Assembly (NCBI RefSeq): GCF_029855045.1
Contig: NZ_CP123228.1
Coordinates: forward strand, 124,001 to 188,000
Reading direction: 5' to 3'
DNA: 64,000 nt
Source of the DNA: Piscinibacter sp. XHJ-5
GTDB taxonomy: Bacteria > Pseudomonadota > Gammaproteobacteria > Burkholderiales > Burkholderiaceae_C
Positions within the stretch are counted from its first letter, which is position 1. The number at the start of each line of letters is the position of its first letter. The notes beneath the pieces are model-generated. The model saw nothing but the letters and a program-made list of their open reading frames with translations. It was not told the origin of the DNA and did no database searches. This document shows, one piece after another, positions 47,903-60,331 of the stretch. A program made the translations under genes and the position numbers.

Positions 47903-49768
47903 ATGAACCGTCCCTTGCTGGAAGGGCTGCGCCTGAACACGCCTGCCTATATCCGACACACGCGGTTGATCGAATGGGTGGCGCAGGTCGCGGCGCTCAC
48001 GGAAGCGCGGGACGTGTACTGGTGCGACGGCAGCACCGCCGAGTACGACCGGCTCTGCGCCCAGCTCGTCGCGGCGGGAACCTTCAAGAAGCTCAATCCG
48101 GAGCTGCGGCCGAACAGCTACCTCGCTTGCAGCAGTCCCAGCGACGTGGCGCGGGTGGAGGACCGCACGTTCATCTGCAGCGAGCGCAAGGAAGACGCCG
48201 GCCCCACCAACAACTGGATGGATCCGGCCGAGATGCGCGAGCTGCTGCAGACCGGCGACAAGGCGCTGTTCCGCGGCGCCATGCGCGGCCGCACGCTGTA
48301 TGTCGTGCCGTTCAGCATGGGCCCGCTCGGCTCGCCGATCGCGCACATCGGGGTCGAGCTGACCGACAGCCCGTACGTCGCGGTCAACATGAAGATCATG
48401 ACGCGCATGGGCCGCCCCGTGCTGGAGGTGCTGGGCGCCGACGGCGAGTTCGTTCCCTGCGTCCACACCGTGGGTGCGCCGCTCGAGCCCGGCCAGAACG
48501 ACGTGGCCTGGCCATGCAACACGACGAAGTACATCGTCCACTATCCCGAGACGCGCGAGGTCTGGAGCTACGGCTCCGGCTATGGCGGCAATGCGCTGCT
48601 CGGCAAGAAATGCTTCGCGCTGCGCATCGCCAGCACGATGGGCCGCGACCAGGGCTGGCTGGCCGAGCACATGCTGATCCTGGGTGTCACCAGCCCCGAG
48701 GGCCGCAAGCGCCATGTCGCGGCCGCCTTTCCCAGCGCCTGTGGCAAGACCAATTTCGCGATGCTGATCCCCCCGGCCGGCTTCGAAGGCTGGAAGGTGA
48801 CGACCATCGGCGACGACATTGCCTGGATCAAGCCCGGACGCGACGGTCGGCTCTACGCGATCAATCCCGAGGCGGGCTATTTCGGCGTGGCGCCGGGCAC
48901 CAACGAGAAGACCAACTTCAACTGCATAGCGAGCCTCAAGCGCGATGTCATCTTCACCAATGTGGCATTGACCGATGACGGCGATGTCTGGTGGGAAGGA
49001 ATGACCGATCAGCCTCCGGCGCACCTGATCGACTGGCAGGGCAAGGACTGGACGCCTGCCATCGCGAAGGAGACAGGCGCCAAAGCCGCGCACCCCAACG
49101 CCCGGTTCACCGTGGCAGCGACCAACAACCCGGCGCTCGATCCGGAGTGGGACAACCCGACGGGTGTCCCGATCGACGCCTTCATCTTCGGCGGCCGCCG
49201 CTCGACAACGGTCCCTCTGGTCACCGAGGCGCGCAACTGGGTCGAGGGCGTGTACATGGCCGCCACGATGGGCAGCGAGACCACCGCGGCGGCCGCAGGC
49301 CAGCAGGGCGTCGTGCGCCGCGACCCGTTCGCGATGCTGCCGTTCGCCGGCTACAACATGAGCGACTACATCCAGCACTGGCTGGACATCGGCAAGCAGC
49401 TGCAATCCCGCGGCGCGGCGGTGCCGAAGGTCTACTGCGTGAACTGGTTCCGCAAGGGTCCGGACGGCAAGTTCGTCTGGCCGGGCTACGGCGAGAACAT
49501 GCGCGTGCTGAAGTGGATGCTGGATCGCGTGGAAGGCCGCGCTCACGGCGTCGACAACGTCTTCGGCGTCACGCCCAGCTACGAAGACCTCACGTGGAAG
49601 GGCCTGGCGTTCACGCCGGCGCAGTTCGAACAGGTGACCAGCATCGACACCGCGGCCTGGAAGGCCGAGCTCGCGCTGCATGGCGAGCTGTTCGACCAGC
49701 TCGCGTATCACCTGCCGGCGGAGCTCACCGAGACCAAGGCGCGGATCGAGGCTCGCCTGGGCGCCTGA
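47903..49768 (+). CDS. pckG: PckG, GTP-dependent phosphoenolpyruvate carboxykinase
   Basis: Converts oxaloacetate and GTP to phosphoenolpyruvate and CO2, the first step of gluconeogenesis from organic and amino acids. The 621 residues match the GTP family. The P-loop FPSACGKTN holds the catalytic C280 with K282, and the substrate and nucleotide regions include [19 protein letters not shown] and the [11 protein letters not shown] block. The ATG at 47903 has GGAG seven bases upstream; an in-frame ATG five codons earlier is less likely. A terminator-like hairpin lies just upstream and a normal terminator follows. It serves the organism when it grows on proline, histidine and C4 acids handled by neighbouring genes. 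Confidence 0.97.
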   Translation: MNRPLLEGLRLNTPAYIRHTRLIEWVAQVAALTEARDVYWCDGSTAEYDRLCAQLVAAGTFKKLNPELRPNSYLACSSPSDVARVEDRTFICSERKEDAGPTNNWMDPAEMRELLQTGDKALFRGAMRGRTLYVVPFSMGPLGSPIAHIGVELTDSPYVAVNMKIMTRMGRPVLEVLGADGEFVPCVHTVGAPLEPGQNDVAWPCNTTKYIVHYPETREVWSYGSGYGGNALLGKKCFALRIASTMGRDQGWLAEHMLILGVTSPEGRKRHVAAAFPSACGKTNFAMLIPPAGFEGWKVTTIGDDIAWIKPGRDGRLYAINPEAGYFGVAPGTNEKTNFNCIASLKRDVIFTNVALTDDGDVWWEGMTDQPPAHLIDWQGKDWTPAIAKETGAKAAHPNARFTVAATNNPALDPEWDNPTGVPIDAFIFGGRRSTTVPLVTEARNWVEGVYMAATMGSETTAAAAGQQGVVRRDPFAMLPFAGYNMSDYIQHWLDIGKQLQSRGAAVPKVYCVNWFRKGPDGKFVWPGYGENMRVLKWMLDRVEGRAHGVDNVFGVTPSYEDLTWKGLAFTPAQFEQVTSIDTAAWKAELALHGELFDQLAYHLPAELTETKARIEARLGA

Positions 49769-49792
49769 AACGGCTTCGCGCCAGCAAGGAAG

Positions 49793-49818
49793 AAAGCCCG
49801 CGCTCAGCGGGCTTTTTT
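49793..49818 (+). terminator. Rho-independent terminator after pckG
   Basis: AAAGCCCGC (49793-49801), loop GCTCA, GCGGGCTTT (49807-49815) and TTTTTT, 24 bases after the pckG stop. Confidence 0.85.
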
Positions 49819-49841
49819 CAAGGCGCCAGCCATGTCGAAGG

Positions 49842-50093
49842 TTAGCGCTCGCTATCAGCCAGATGACGGTCGGCTGCGGCGCGAAGGTCCGCGGCGAAGC
49901 CGGGCTGGCGGCCTTCGTACCGATTGGCCAGGCTGCGCAGGCGGGACGCCGCTTCGGCAGGACTCTCCTGGCGCGGACGCATCCAGGCCGCGACGCTGGC
50001 GACGAGATGCGCCACGGCCCGGCCGATGGGTTGCGCCAGGCGGGGGGCGTTGCGGCGGAAGCTGCTTTGCAGCGAAACGGTGGTGGTGGTCAT
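49842..50093 (-). CDS. Small basic protein of unknown function (83 residues)
   Basis: A short Arg/Ala-rich protein with no membrane segment or recognised domain; the C-terminal half (SPAEAASRLRSLANRYEGRQPGFAADLRAAADRH in pieces) is likely helical. The start is strongly supported: AGAGGAG six bases before the ATG at 50093, and a near-consensus -10 box TATACT in a pair of palindromes about 40 bases upstream. The dedicated promoter suggests a regulated small protein. It is convergent with pckG and divergent from hutU. No function can be given. Confidence 0.65.
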   Translation of the reverse strand: MTTTTVSLQSSFRRNAPRLAQPIGRAVAHLVASVAAWMRPRQESPAEAASRLRSLANRYEGRQPGFAADLRAAADRHLADSER

Positions 50094-50109
50094 TTCAAAC
50101 TCCTCTGCT

Positions 50110-50148
50110 AGGGTAAACCCGTAGATGTGGAGTATACGGGTTTTCCCT
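50110..50148 (-). promoter_or_regulatory. Palindromic promoter/operator of the 83-residue gene
   Basis: AGGGTAAACCCGTA (50110-50123) and TACGGGTTTTCCCT (50135-50148) form an inverted repeat with 13 of 14 matches and an 11-base spacer. Each arm has its own GGG(T/A)..ACCC symmetry. The minus-strand -10 candidate TATACT (50136-50131) lies in the spacer and edge of one arm, so a bound protein would block the promoter of the small gene. Confidence 0.6.
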
Positions 50149-50219
50149 TAAGCCTTGCCTGGACAGATGTCACGCTCGACCGCGCCGTGTCCAGGCGACG
50201 GTGGCGGAAGTCCCCAGGC

Positions 50220-50248
50220 TTGACGCTCGTAGCGTCTTCCCGCATGCT
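50220..50248 (+). promoter_or_regulatory. Possible hutU promoter
   Basis: TTGACG (50220-50225, five of six to consensus), a 17-base spacer and CATGCT (50243-50248, three of six). A repressor at the palindrome 50255-50272 would cover the expected start of transcription. The weak -10 keeps this tentative. Confidence 0.35.
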
Positions 50249-50254
50249 GCCCCG

Positions 50255-50272
50255 AAGTGGTCTAGGCCACTT
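50255..50272. promoter_or_regulatory. Operator-like palindrome upstream of hutU
   Basis: AAGTGGTCTAGGCCACTT is an 18-base palindrome with one mismatched position pair, ending 20 bases before the hutU ATG. Ten leading bases (AGTGGTCTAG) recur in the hutG/ABC divergent region. The GT-N-TA-N-(A/G)C core is like operators of GntR/HutC-family repressors. Confidence 0.65.
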
Positions 50273-50292
50273 TGTCTTTCTCGAGGTTCCGC

Positions 50293-52019
<1,727 letters not shown>

Positions 52020-52023
<4 letters not shown>

Positions 52024-52598
52024 GCGCGCAACTCGTCGACGTGGCGCGCATTGCGCCGCAGCCGTGGAAGAACGGCGCCGGGCTCACGCGCGAGCTCGCG
52101 GTCCATCCGTCCGGCGCCACGCCGGATGACTTCGACTGGCGGCTGAGCCTCGCCGAGGTCAGGCACGACGCGCCGTTCTCCGCCTTCCCCGGCATCGACC
52201 GCTGCATCGTTCTGTTGCGCGGCGCGGGCATGGTGCTGCGCTCGCCCAGCGGCATCATCGAGCGGCGACTCGCCACCCCCGGCGATCCGTTCCATTTCGC
52301 CGGTGACGACAGCGTGAGCGCGCGGCTCATCGACGGCCCCAGCGTCGATCTCAACGTGATGGTGCGCCGCGGCCGCTATCGCACCGAGGTGAGAACCATC
52401 GTGGCGGAGACGGAATTCGCCTCCGCCGCCGCGGGGCTGCTGCTGGTGCTGGCGGGGCAGTGGCGCGGCGGCGGCGAAGCGGCGGTGGGCGAGCCCATGC
52501 AGGCGCTGCTGTGGCGCCACTCGATGCCCGCCGGCCGCGTCGTCCCGCTGGCGGCGAAGAGCCGCGCGCTGCTGGTCAGGCTGGAGCGCACGGCGTGA
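52020..52598 (+). CDS. hutD: HutD family protein
   Basis: A 192-residue cupin-fold protein of the HutD/Ves family with the conserved [25 protein letters not shown] and DLNVMVRRG blocks. HutD has no known reaction; in Pseudomonas it limits how far the hut genes are induced, perhaps by binding formylglutamate. It starts at GTG four bases inside the hutU stop and ends four bases inside the hutF start (GTGA in both cases), so translation is coupled. Confidence 0.93.
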
Positions 52599-53968
52599 GC
52601 GCCGATTCGCGCCTCATGCTGCTCGCACCCCACGCCTTGCTGCCGCAGGGCTGGGCGCGCGACGTCCTGTTGGCGTGGGACAGCACGGGCCGGCTCACCG
52701 CCGTCACCCCCGAAGCGGCCGGCCTTCCCGACGTGCAGCGGGCCGACGGCCCCGTGATCCCAGGCATGCCCAACCTGCATTCGCACGCCTTCCAGCGCGC
52801 CTTCGCAGGCCTCACCGAATACCGCGGTGAAGGCGGAGACAGCTTCTGGAGCTGGCGCGAGCGCATGTACCGCTTCGCAGCCGCGATCACGCCCGAGCAG
52901 CTGGAGGAGATCGCGACGCATCTCTACATCGAGATGCTGCGCGCGGGCTACACCAGCGTCTGCGAGTTCCACTACCTGCACCACGACCAGCGCGGCGCGG
53001 CTTACGCCGATCCAGCGGAGATGGGCTTGCGCATCGTCGCGGCCGCGCGCCGCGCCGGCATCGGGCTGACGCTGCTGCCGGTGCTGTACCAGGCGAGCGG
53101 CTTCGGCGCACAGCCATCGCTGCCGTCGCAGCGCCGCTTCGTCAACGATGTCGACGCGCTGCTGCGCATCGTCGAGGGCCTGCGCAGCACCGAGGCGCGC
53201 GTCGGCGTGGCCCCGCACTCGCTGCGCGCGGTGCCTGCGCCCGCGCTGGAGGAAGTCGTCGCCGGACTTCACGCCCTGGACGCCGGCGCGCCCTTGCACG
53301 TGCACATCGCGGAACAGCAGCGCGAGGTCGACGACTGCGTCGCATGGAGCGGTCAGCGTCCGGTGCAGTGGCTGATGGCGCATGCGCCGGTCGACGCGCG
53401 CTGGTGCCTGGTGCACGCCACGCACGCCGATGCGGACGAGCGGCGCGCCATGGCCCGCTCGGGCGCGGTCGTCGGGCTGTGTCCCACCACCGAAGCGAAC
53501 CTGGGCGACGGCGTGTTCGACGCCGCCGATCTGTCGCAGCACGGCGGGGCCTGGGGCATCGGCTCGGACAGCCACGCGAGCGTCGACGCCGCCGAGGAGC
53601 TGCGCTGGCTCGAGTACCTCCAGCGCCTTGCCGCGCAGCGGCGCAATGTGCTGGCGACGGCCGAGCGCCCCCAGGCGGCCGACCAGCTGTGGCTGGCCGC
53701 GGTGGCCGGGGGCGCGCAGGCCAGTGCACGGCCGGTGGCCGGCCTGCGCAGCGGGCAGCGCGCCGACTTCGTCGTGCTGAGCCCGGAAGAGGGGCTGGAC
53801 CCGGCGTTCACGTTGGCCAGCCATGTGTTCGCCCGAGGGCGGCGCGACACGATCGCCGAGGTGTGGGTCGGCGGCCGCTGCCGCATCGCCCGGGGTCGCC
53901 ACGAGGCCGGCGACGAGGCCCGGCGGCGCTTCGTCGATGCACGCGGCCGGCTGCTGCGCGAGGCGTGA
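52595..53968 (+). CDS. hutF: HutF, formimidoylglutamate deiminase
   Basis: Hydrolyses N-formimidoyl-L-glutamate to N-formylglutamate and ammonia, the branch step of the five-step Pseudomonas-type histidine pathway. The 457-residue amidohydrolase has the metal site [15 protein letters not shown], the [13 protein letters not shown] block, later histidines in [10 protein letters not shown] and LVHATHAD, and the final Asp in [11 protein letters not shown]. The start is GTG at 52595, overlapping hutD by four bases. It pairs with hutG, which removes formate. Confidence 0.96.
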   Translation: MSADSRLMLLAPHALLPQGWARDVLLAWDSTGRLTAVTPEAAGLPDVQRADGPVIPGMPNLHSHAFQRAFAGLTEYRGEGGDSFWSWRERMYRFAAAITPEQLEEIATHLYIEMLRAGYTSVCEFHYLHHDQRGAAYADPAEMGLRIVAAARRAGIGLTLLPVLYQASGFGAQPSLPSQRRFVNDVDALLRIVEGLRSTEARVGVAPHSLRAVPAPALEEVVAGLHALDAGAPLHVHIAEQQREVDDCVAWSGQRPVQWLMAHAPVDARWCLVHATHADADERRAMARSGAVVGLCPTTEANLGDGVFDAADLSQHGGAWGIGSDSHASVDAAEELRWLEYLQRLAAQRRNVLATAERPQAADQLWLAAVAGGAQASARPVAGLRSGQRADFVVLSPEEGLDPAFTLASHVFARGRRDTIAEVWVGGRCRIARGRHEAGDEARRRFVDARGRLLREA

Positions 53969-53972
53969 GCGC

Positions 53973-55175
53973 ATGGACCTGCTGATCCGAAACGTGCGCA
54001 TCGTCACCGGTACCGACGACGCCATGACGCCGTCGGCGGCCGGCTTCGTCGCCATCGAGGCAGGGCGGATCGCGCAGGTGGGCGCGGCGGTGCCGAGCGG
54101 GCTGCAGGCCGCGCACGAGATCGATGGCGAGGGCGCGCTGCTGACCCCGGGCCTCATCGACTGCCACACCCATCTCGTCTACGCCGGCAACCGCGCGCGC
54201 GAGTTCGAGCTGCGCCTGCAAGGCGCGAGCTACGAGGAGATCGCGCGCGCCGGAGGCGGCATCCGCAGCACCGTGCGCCTGACGCGCGAGGCGGACGAGC
54301 CATCGCTCGAGGCTGCGTCGGCACAACGGCTGCGCGAGCTGATGCGGCACGGCGTGACCACCGTCGAGATCAAGTCCGGCTACGGCCTGTCGCTCGACGC
54401 GGAGCTGAAGTGCCTGCGCGTGGCGCGGCGGCTTGCCGAGCGGCATGCCGTCGACGTGCGCACCACGCTGCTGGCCGCGCATGCGCTGCCCCCGGAGTTC
54501 GAAGGCCGCGCCGATGCGTACATCGACGAGATCGCCGGCCGCATCCTGCCCGAGGCCGCGCGGCTCGGCCTGGCCGATGCGGTGGATGCCTTCTGCGACA
54601 CCATCGGCTTCACGCCGGCACAGACACGGCGGGTGTTCGAGGCTGCGCATGCGCTCGGCCTGCCGGTCAAGCTGCATGCGGAGCAGCTGTCCAACCAGCA
54701 CGGTGCCGCGCTGGCGGCGGAGTTCGGCGCCTTGTCGGCCGATCACCTCGAGCATGTGGACGAAGCCGGTGTCGCCGCCATGGCGCGCGCCGGCACGGTG
54801 GCCGTGCTCCTGCCAGGCGCCTACTACTTCCTGCGCGACGCCACGCCGCCGCCGATCGCGCTGTTGCGCCGCCACGGCGTGCCGATGGCGCTGGCCACCG
54901 ACTGCAATCCCGGCACCAGCCCGACGACGCACCTGCCGCTCATGCTGAACATGGCGTGCACGCTGTTCCGAATGACAGCGGCGGAGGCGCTGCTCGGCGT
55001 GACGCGTCATGCCGCGCGGGCGCTCGGCCTGCAGGCCAGCCGCGGCACCATCGAGGCGGGCAAGCAGGCCGACCTGTGCCTGTGGGCGGTGGACCACCCG
55101 GCCGAGCTGGCCTACGCGATCGGTGCGAGCCCGCTACGCCGCCGCTTCCACCACGGCCGCGAGCAGCTGCCGTAG
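53973..55175 (+). CDS. hutI: HutI, imidazolonepropionase
   Basis: Opens the imidazolone ring to give N-formimidoyl-glutamate. The 400 residues match the family: metal motif [48 protein letters not shown] and LATDCNPG. The ATG at 53973 follows hutF by four bases. It ends the plus-strand hut operon. Its last 42 bases overlap, in antisense, the end of hutG. Confidence 0.97.
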   Translation: MDLLIRNVRIVTGTDDAMTPSAAGFVAIEAGRIAQVGAAVPSGLQAAHEIDGEGALLTPGLIDCHTHLVYAGNRAREFELRLQGASYEEIARAGGGIRSTVRLTREADEPSLEAASAQRLRELMRHGVTTVEIKSGYGLSLDAELKCLRVARRLAERHAVDVRTTLLAAHALPPEFEGRADAYIDEIAGRILPEAARLGLADAVDAFCDTIGFTPAQTRRVFEAAHALGLPVKLHAEQLSNQHGAALAAEFGALSADHLEHVDEAGVAAMARAGTVAVLLPGAYYFLRDATPPPIALLRRHGVPMALATDCNPGTSPTTHLPLMLNMACTLFRMTAAEALLGVTRHAARALGLQASRGTIEAGKQADLCLWAVDHPAELAYAIGASPLRRRFHHGREQLP

Positions 55176-55925
55176 CACGGGCTGCACCCGCGCTGCCAGG
55201 TCAGGCCGGTATCCGAACGGCGGCTGCTCGTCCATGTAGGTGGCGTGGCACATCTCCAGCTGCAGCGCGTGCGAGCCTTCGGTGGGGCGGCCGTAGTGCC
55301 GCGTGATGTAGCCCCCCTTGAAGCGCCCGTTGGTGACGTGCGTGAATTCGCGTTGCGCCTGCAGCACCGCTTCGGCAGCCTTCTGCACCGGCGTCGCACA
55401 GGCGTGTCCGTCGGCGGTGCCGAGGTTGAGGTCGGGCAGGCGCCCTTCGAAGAAGCGCGGCAGCTCGCTGGCGATCGAATGCGCATCCCACAGCACCACG
55501 CTGCCGTGCGCGGCGTGCAGCCGCTCGAGCTCCGCCTCGAGCGCGTCGTGGTACGGCTTCCAGTACAGCTCGCGGCGCTCGGCGATCTCGGCAGCGTCGG
55601 GTTCCTCGCCGGCGCGATAGATCGGCTGCTTGCGGAAGGTGTCCGTGGGCACCAGGCCGGTCGTGTCCTGGCCGGGATAGAGGTTGGTGTCCTCCGGCGG
55701 ACGGTTCAGGTCGATGACGTAGCGCGAATGCAGCGGCACCAGCGTGCTCCCGCCCATCTGCTGCACGAAGGCATAGAGTTGGGGCAAATGCCAATCGGTG
55801 TCCGCACGCAGCAGGCCCGCATCGGTCATGCGCCGGGCGATACTCGGCGGGATGTCGGTGCCGGCGTGCGGAAAGGACACCAGCAGCGGGATGCTGCCGC
55901 GGGTCAAGGTGCAAGGGTCGGCCAT
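55134..55925 (-). CDS. hutG: HutG, N-formylglutamate deformylase
   Basis: Zn-dependent hydrolysis of N-formylglutamate to glutamate and formate, the last hut step. The 263 residues hold the N-formylglutamate amidohydrolase blocks [50 protein letters not shown] and [11 protein letters not shown]. The ATG at 55925 is preferred to a TTG 30 bases upstream. It is convergent with and overlaps hutI by 42 bases, so it is on a separate transcript, yet the shared palindrome 17 bases upstream would put it under the same control as hutU. Confidence 0.95.
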   Translation of the reverse strand: MADPCTLTRGSIPLLVSFPHAGTDIPPSIARRMTDAGLLRADTDWHLPQLYAFVQQMGGSTLVPLHSRYVIDLNRPPEDTNLYPGQDTTGLVPTDTFRKQPIYRAGEEPDAAEIAERRELYWKPYHDALEAELERLHAAHGSVVLWDAHSIASELPRFFEGRLPDLNLGTADGHACATPVQKAAEAVLQAQREFTHVTNGRFKGGYITRHYGRPTEGSHALQLEMCHATYMDEQPPFGYRPDLAARVQPVLRQLLAAVVEAAA

Positions 55926-55941
55926 GGCATCTGGTGACACG

Positions 55942-55957
55942 AGTGGTCTAGACAACT
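55942..55957. promoter_or_regulatory. Operator-like palindrome between hutG and the ABC importer
   Basis: AGTGGTCTAGACAACT is a 16-base palindrome with one mismatched pair, sharing AGTGGTCTAG with the hutU site. It lies 17 bases from the hutG ATG and 77 bases from the ATG of the divergent ABC operon, so one repressor could govern both. The GTCTAGAC core fits GntR/HutC-type operators. Confidence 0.65.
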
Positions 55958-56033
55958 GAAGGAATCAGTGTAGGCCGGCGGCACGGCGTTTGCATCGCCG
56001 GCGATTCGCAACCATCCGAAGGGGTCAGTGAAG

Positions 56034-56987
56034 ATGAACGCATTGCATCGAATCATGTGGGCCGTGGCCGCCTGCGTCGCGCTTTCGCCGGCTTCGGCGC
56101 AGGAGACGCCGGTCGCGATCGGCCTGTCGGGCTGGACCGGCTTCGCGCCGCTCACGCTGGCCAAGGAAGCGGGCATCTTCAAGAAGAACGGACTGGACGT
56201 GTCGCTGAAGAAGATCCCGCAGAAGGACCGGCATCTGGCCATCGCCTCCGGCGACGTGCAGTGCGCGGCCACGACGGTCGAGACCTGGGTGGTCTGGAAC
56301 GCCAACGGCGTCGCCACCACGCAGATCTTCCAGCTCGACAAGAGCTACGGTGCCGACGGCATGGCGGTGCGCAACACCATCCAGAAGATCGCCGACCTGA
56401 AGGGCAAGACGGTGGCGGCGTCCGCGCCCGGCACGGCGCCCTACTTCACGCTGGCCTGGTTCCTCAAGAAGAACGGCCTGTCGGTGAAGGACGTGAAGGT
56501 GGTCACGCTCGAGCCCCAGGCCGCGGCAAACGCCTTCGTCGCCGGCACCGGCGACCTGGACGCGGCCATGACCTACGAGCCCTACCTGTCGGCCGTGCGC
56601 GCCAAGCCTGAAGCCGGCAAGATCATCGCGACGACGCTCGACTATCCGATGGTCATGGACACCTTCGGATGCACGCCCAAGTTCCTGAAGGACAACCCCA
56701 AGGCGGCCAAGGCGCTGGCCGACAGCTACTTCGAGGCGCTCGAGATGATCCAGCGCGACGCGAAGAAGTCCTTCGAGATCATGGGCGCCGACGTCAAGCA
56801 GACCGGCGAGGCCTTCGAGAAGTCGCAGGCCTATCTGCGCTGGCAGGACAAGGCGGCGAACCAGAAGTTCTTCGCCGGCGAGCACGCGACCTTCACCAAG
56901 GAGGCCGCCGATCTGCTGCTGGAGATCGGCATCATCAAGCAGATCCCCGACCTGAAGGGGCTGGCCGACACCCGCTTCATCCAGTGA
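56034..56987 (+). CDS. ABC importer substrate-binding protein, NMT1/TauA-like
   Basis: A 317-residue periplasmic binding protein: signal peptide (IMWAVAACVALSPASAQ), then an NMT1/SsuA-like fold with GLSGWTGFAPLTLAKEAGIF, DLKGKTVAASAPGTAPYF and MTYEPYLSAVR. Relatives bind taurine, sulfonates, nitrate or thiamine precursors. The ATG at 56034 follows an AAGGGG ribosome site. It heads a three-gene importer (binding protein, permease, ATPase). Its start is divergent from hutG around the hut-type palindrome, so the substrate may be histidine, urocanate or a related compound. This last point is inference. Confidence 0.88.
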   Translation: MNALHRIMWAVAACVALSPASAQETPVAIGLSGWTGFAPLTLAKEAGIFKKNGLDVSLKKIPQKDRHLAIASGDVQCAATTVETWVVWNANGVATTQIFQLDKSYGADGMAVRNTIQKIADLKGKTVAASAPGTAPYFTLAWFLKKNGLSVKDVKVVTLEPQAAANAFVAGTGDLDAAMTYEPYLSAVRAKPEAGKIIATTLDYPMVMDTFGCTPKFLKDNPKAAKALADSYFEALEMIQRDAKKSFEIMGADVKQTGEAFEKSQAYLRWQDKAANQKFFAGEHATFTKEAADLLLEIGIIKQIPDLKGLADTRFIQ

Positions 56988-56991
56988 AGCG

Positions 56992-57749
56992 GTGAAGCCG
57001 CTGCGGCCGGTCGCGACGGGCCCGCGCCTTGCGCTGGGCCTGCTGTTCTTCGTGCTGTTCTTTGCCCTGTGGGCCGCGGCCACGCTGGGCGGCTTCGTGT
57101 CCAGGACCTTCCTGGCCGACCCCATCACGATGGTGCAGTCGGGCTGGACGCTGCTCACGGAGCAAGGCTTCGCCAAGGACATCGGCATGACGGTGTGGCG
57201 GGTGGTCGGGGGCTTTGTGCTGGCCGCACTGCTGGCCGTGCCGCTGGGCGTCGCCATGGGCGCGTACAAGCCGGTCGAGGCCTTCTTCGAGCCCTTCGTC
57301 TCGTTCGCCCGCTACCTGCCCGCCTCGGCCTTCATCCCGCTGCTGATCCTGTGGGCCGGCATCGGCGAGGCGCAGAAGCTCGCGGTGATCTTCATCGGCT
57401 CCTTCTTCCAGCTCGTGCTGATGATCGCGATCACGGTGGGCCAGACGCGCCGTGACCTGGTGGAGGCGGCGTACACGCTGGGCGCGCGCGACTGGGGCAT
57501 CGTGCGGCGCGTGCTGATCCCGGCCGCCGCGCCGCAGATCGCCGAGACCCTGAGGCTGGTGCTTGGCTGGGCCTGGACCTACGTCATCGTGGCCGAGCTG
57601 ATCGGCGCCTCCAACGGCATCGGGCACATGATCACCGACAGCCAGGCGCTGCTGGCCACCGACCAGATCATCTTCGGGATCATCACGATCGGCGTCATCG
57701 GGCTGGTCTCCGACCTGGTGTTCAAGCGGGCCAACCAGGCGCTGTTCCG

Positions 57750-57765
<16 letters not shown>
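56992..57765 (+). CDS. ABC importer permease
   Basis: A 257-residue inner-membrane permease of the BPD_transp_1 (TauC/SsuC) type with about six helices. The cytoplasmic EAA loop is readable as VEAAYTLGARDWGIVRRVLIPAAAP. The start is GTG at 56992, five bases after the binding-protein stop, and its end overlaps the ATPase gene. It forms the channel of the importer. Confidence 0.9.
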
Positions 57766-58544
<779 letters not shown>

Positions 58545-58644
58545 AGCCGGGGGAATGAAACAGGGGGTGCGCACGTATTCCCTGCATGCGTCCGCCGTCG
58601 GGGGCAGCCTCGTATGTCTTCCGTGAACCGACCGCATCAACGCC

Positions 58645-59199
58645 ATGTCGCCTCGCTACACCCGCACCGCCATCGCCCTGCACTGGCTGCTCGCCGCAGC
58701 GATCGCGACTTCGTTCGCCGTCGGCCTGTACATGACCGGCCTGCCGCTGTCGCCGCAGCGCCTGAAGCTCTACAACTGGCACAAGTGGGCCGGCATCGCC
58801 ATCCTCACGCTGTCGGCGGTGCGCCTGCTGTGGCGCCTCGTCCACCGGCCACCGCAGGACATCGCGATGCCGCCGTGGCAGCGCCGTGCGGCGCATGTCA
58901 CGCACAACCTGCTGTACCTGCTGTTCTTTGCCGTTCCGCTGGCGGGCTGGGCCTACAGCTCGGCGGCCGGCTTTCCGGTGGTCGTGTTCGGCATGCTGCC
59001 GCTGCCCGACTTCGTGCCGGCGGACAAGGCGCTCGCGGAAGCGCTCAAGCCATGGCACCACCGCCTGGCCTACGTGATGGCGGCGCTGGTGCTGGGCCAC
59101 GTCGCGGCGGCGCTCAAGCACCACTTCATCGACCGCGACGGCGTGCTGTCGCGCATGTGGCCCACCCGGCCTGATTCAACCCCGCTGTCATCGCCATGA
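58645..59199 (+). CDS. Cytochrome b561 family protein
   Basis: A 184-residue four-helix inner-membrane protein with heme-ligand histidines in the first helix (IALHWLLAA), in NWHKWAGIA, and in the fourth region (KPWHHRLAYVMAALVLGHVAAALKHHF). The family is the CybB (YodB) type, which passes electrons between quinol and acceptors such as superoxide. It overlaps the first of three yceI genes by four bases (ATGA), a common pairing. Together they may handle membrane quinone redox stress. The 100-base gap before it shows no clear promoter to me. Confidence 0.92.
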   Translation: MSPRYTRTAIALHWLLAAAIATSFAVGLYMTGLPLSPQRLKLYNWHKWAGIAILTLSAVRLLWRLVHRPPQDIAMPPWQRRAAHVTHNLLYLLFFAVPLAGWAYSSAAGFPVVVFGMLPLPDFVPADKALAEALKPWHHRLAYVMAALVLGHVAAALKHHFIDRDGVLSRMWPTRPDSTPLSSP

Positions 59200-59759
59200 A
59201 ACGACTCACCTCGGCGCTCGCATCGACCGCCTTCTTCTTGTGCGCCGCGGCGCAGGCGCAGCAGGCGCTGCTGCCCGGACAGAGCGAGATTGCCTTCACC
59301 AGCCGCCAGATGGGCGTGCCGGTCGACGGCACGTTCCGCAGGTTCGAGGCGCAAGTCGCTTTCGATCCGAAGAAGCCGGAGGCGGCGAAGATCGCCATGA
59401 CGATCGATCTGGCCAGCGTGTCGCTCGGCGTCGCCGAGACGGAGGCGGAGCTGGCCAAGCCCGACTGGTTCGCGACGCGGCAGTTTCCGCAGGCGACCTT
59501 CCAGTCCACCGCGGTCAAGCCGCTGGCGCCCGGCAAGTTCGAGGTGGCCGGCAAGCTCGCCATCAAGGGCGCCTCGCGCGACCTCGTCGTGCCGGTCTCG
59601 CTCGCGCAGGCGAACGGCCACACCACCGCGATCGGCGCGTTCGTCATCAAGCGACTCGACTTCAGGATCGGCGACGGCGAATGGAAGGACACCTCGATGG
59701 TGGCCAACGACGTGCAGGTGAAATTCAAGCTCACGCTGGCCGGCGTGCCGGCGCTGTGA
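59196..59759 (+). CDS. YceI family exported protein (first copy)
   Basis: A 187-residue lipocalin-like beta-barrel with a signal peptide (ASTAFFLCAAAQAQ). YceI-type proteins bind polyisoprenoids such as ubiquinone-8 in the periplasm. It has IAFTSRQMGVPVDGTFRRF and the C-terminal IGDGEWKDTSMVANDVQVKF blocks. It lacks the Cys-containing KREVCGGDFEA motif shared by the next two copies, so it is a different branch. It is coupled to the b561 gene by a four-base overlap. Confidence 0.92.
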   Translation: MKRLTSALASTAFFLCAAAQAQQALLPGQSEIAFTSRQMGVPVDGTFRRFEAQVAFDPKKPEAAKIAMTIDLASVSLGVAETEAELAKPDWFATRQFPQATFQSTAVKPLAPGKFEVAGKLAIKGASRDLVVPVSLAQANGHTTAIGAFVIKRLDFRIGDGEWKDTSMVANDVQVKFKLTLAGVPAL

Positions 59760-59761
59760 CC

Positions 59762-60331
59762 ATGAACCGGGCCGCCTCTCTCCTCGCCGCGGCCGCGGCC
59801 GCCGGCCTTGCCCACGCGCAGGCGGTGACCTATCAGGTGGATCCGACGCACACCTTCGTCACCTTCGAGGTGAGGCACGCCGACACCTCCACCTTGCGCG
59901 GGCGCTTCGATCGCAAGGAGGGCTCGGTGGTCATCGACCGCCAGGCGCGCTCGGGCACGGCGGACATCGAGATCGATGTGGCGTCGGTCAGCACCGGCGT
60001 GGCCGTGCTCGACGACAAGCTGCAGGGCAAGGACTTCTTCAACGCGGCCGAGAGGCCCAAGGCGCTGTTCGCCGGCGATCGCTTCAGCTTCGAAGGCGAC
60101 AAGGTGACGGCGGTGGCCGGCACGCTGACCCTGCTCGGCAGGTCGCTGCCCGTCACGCTGAAGGCGACGCACTTCAACTGCTACACCAATCCGCTGCTCA
60201 AGCGCGAGGTGTGCGGCGGCGACTTCGAAGCCACCATCCTGCGCAGCCAGTGGGGCATGGCGTATGGCGTCGAGCAGGGGTTGCCGGATCGCATCCGCCT
60301 GCTGATCCAGATCGAGGCGATACGCCAATGA
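59762..60331 (+). CDS. YceI family exported protein (second copy)
   Basis: A 189-residue YceI protein with a signal peptide (MNRAASLLAAAAAAGLAHAQ) and DPTHTFVTFEVRHADTSTLRGRF at the start of the barrel. It has the motif FNCYTNPLLKREVCGGDFEA with two Cys 11 residues apart that could form a disulfide. It starts two bases after the first copy and overlaps the third by four bases (ATGA). The likely ligand is a quinone or other isoprenoid. Confidence 0.93.
   Translation: MNRAASLLAAAAAAGLAHAQAVTYQVDPTHTFVTFEVRHADTSTLRGRFDRKEGSVVIDRQARSGTADIEIDVASVSTGVAVLDDKLQGKDFFNAAERPKALFAGDRFSFEGDKVTAVAGTLTLLGRSLPVTLKATHFNCYTNPLLKREVCGGDFEATILRSQWGMAYGVEQGLPDRIRLLIQIEAIRQ

Noticed and set aside
58550..58585. 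GGAATGAAAC and CGTATT spaced like an ECF-sigma promoter before the b561 gene
   Set aside because: The match is partial and no ECF sigma or anti-sigma gene is nearby.
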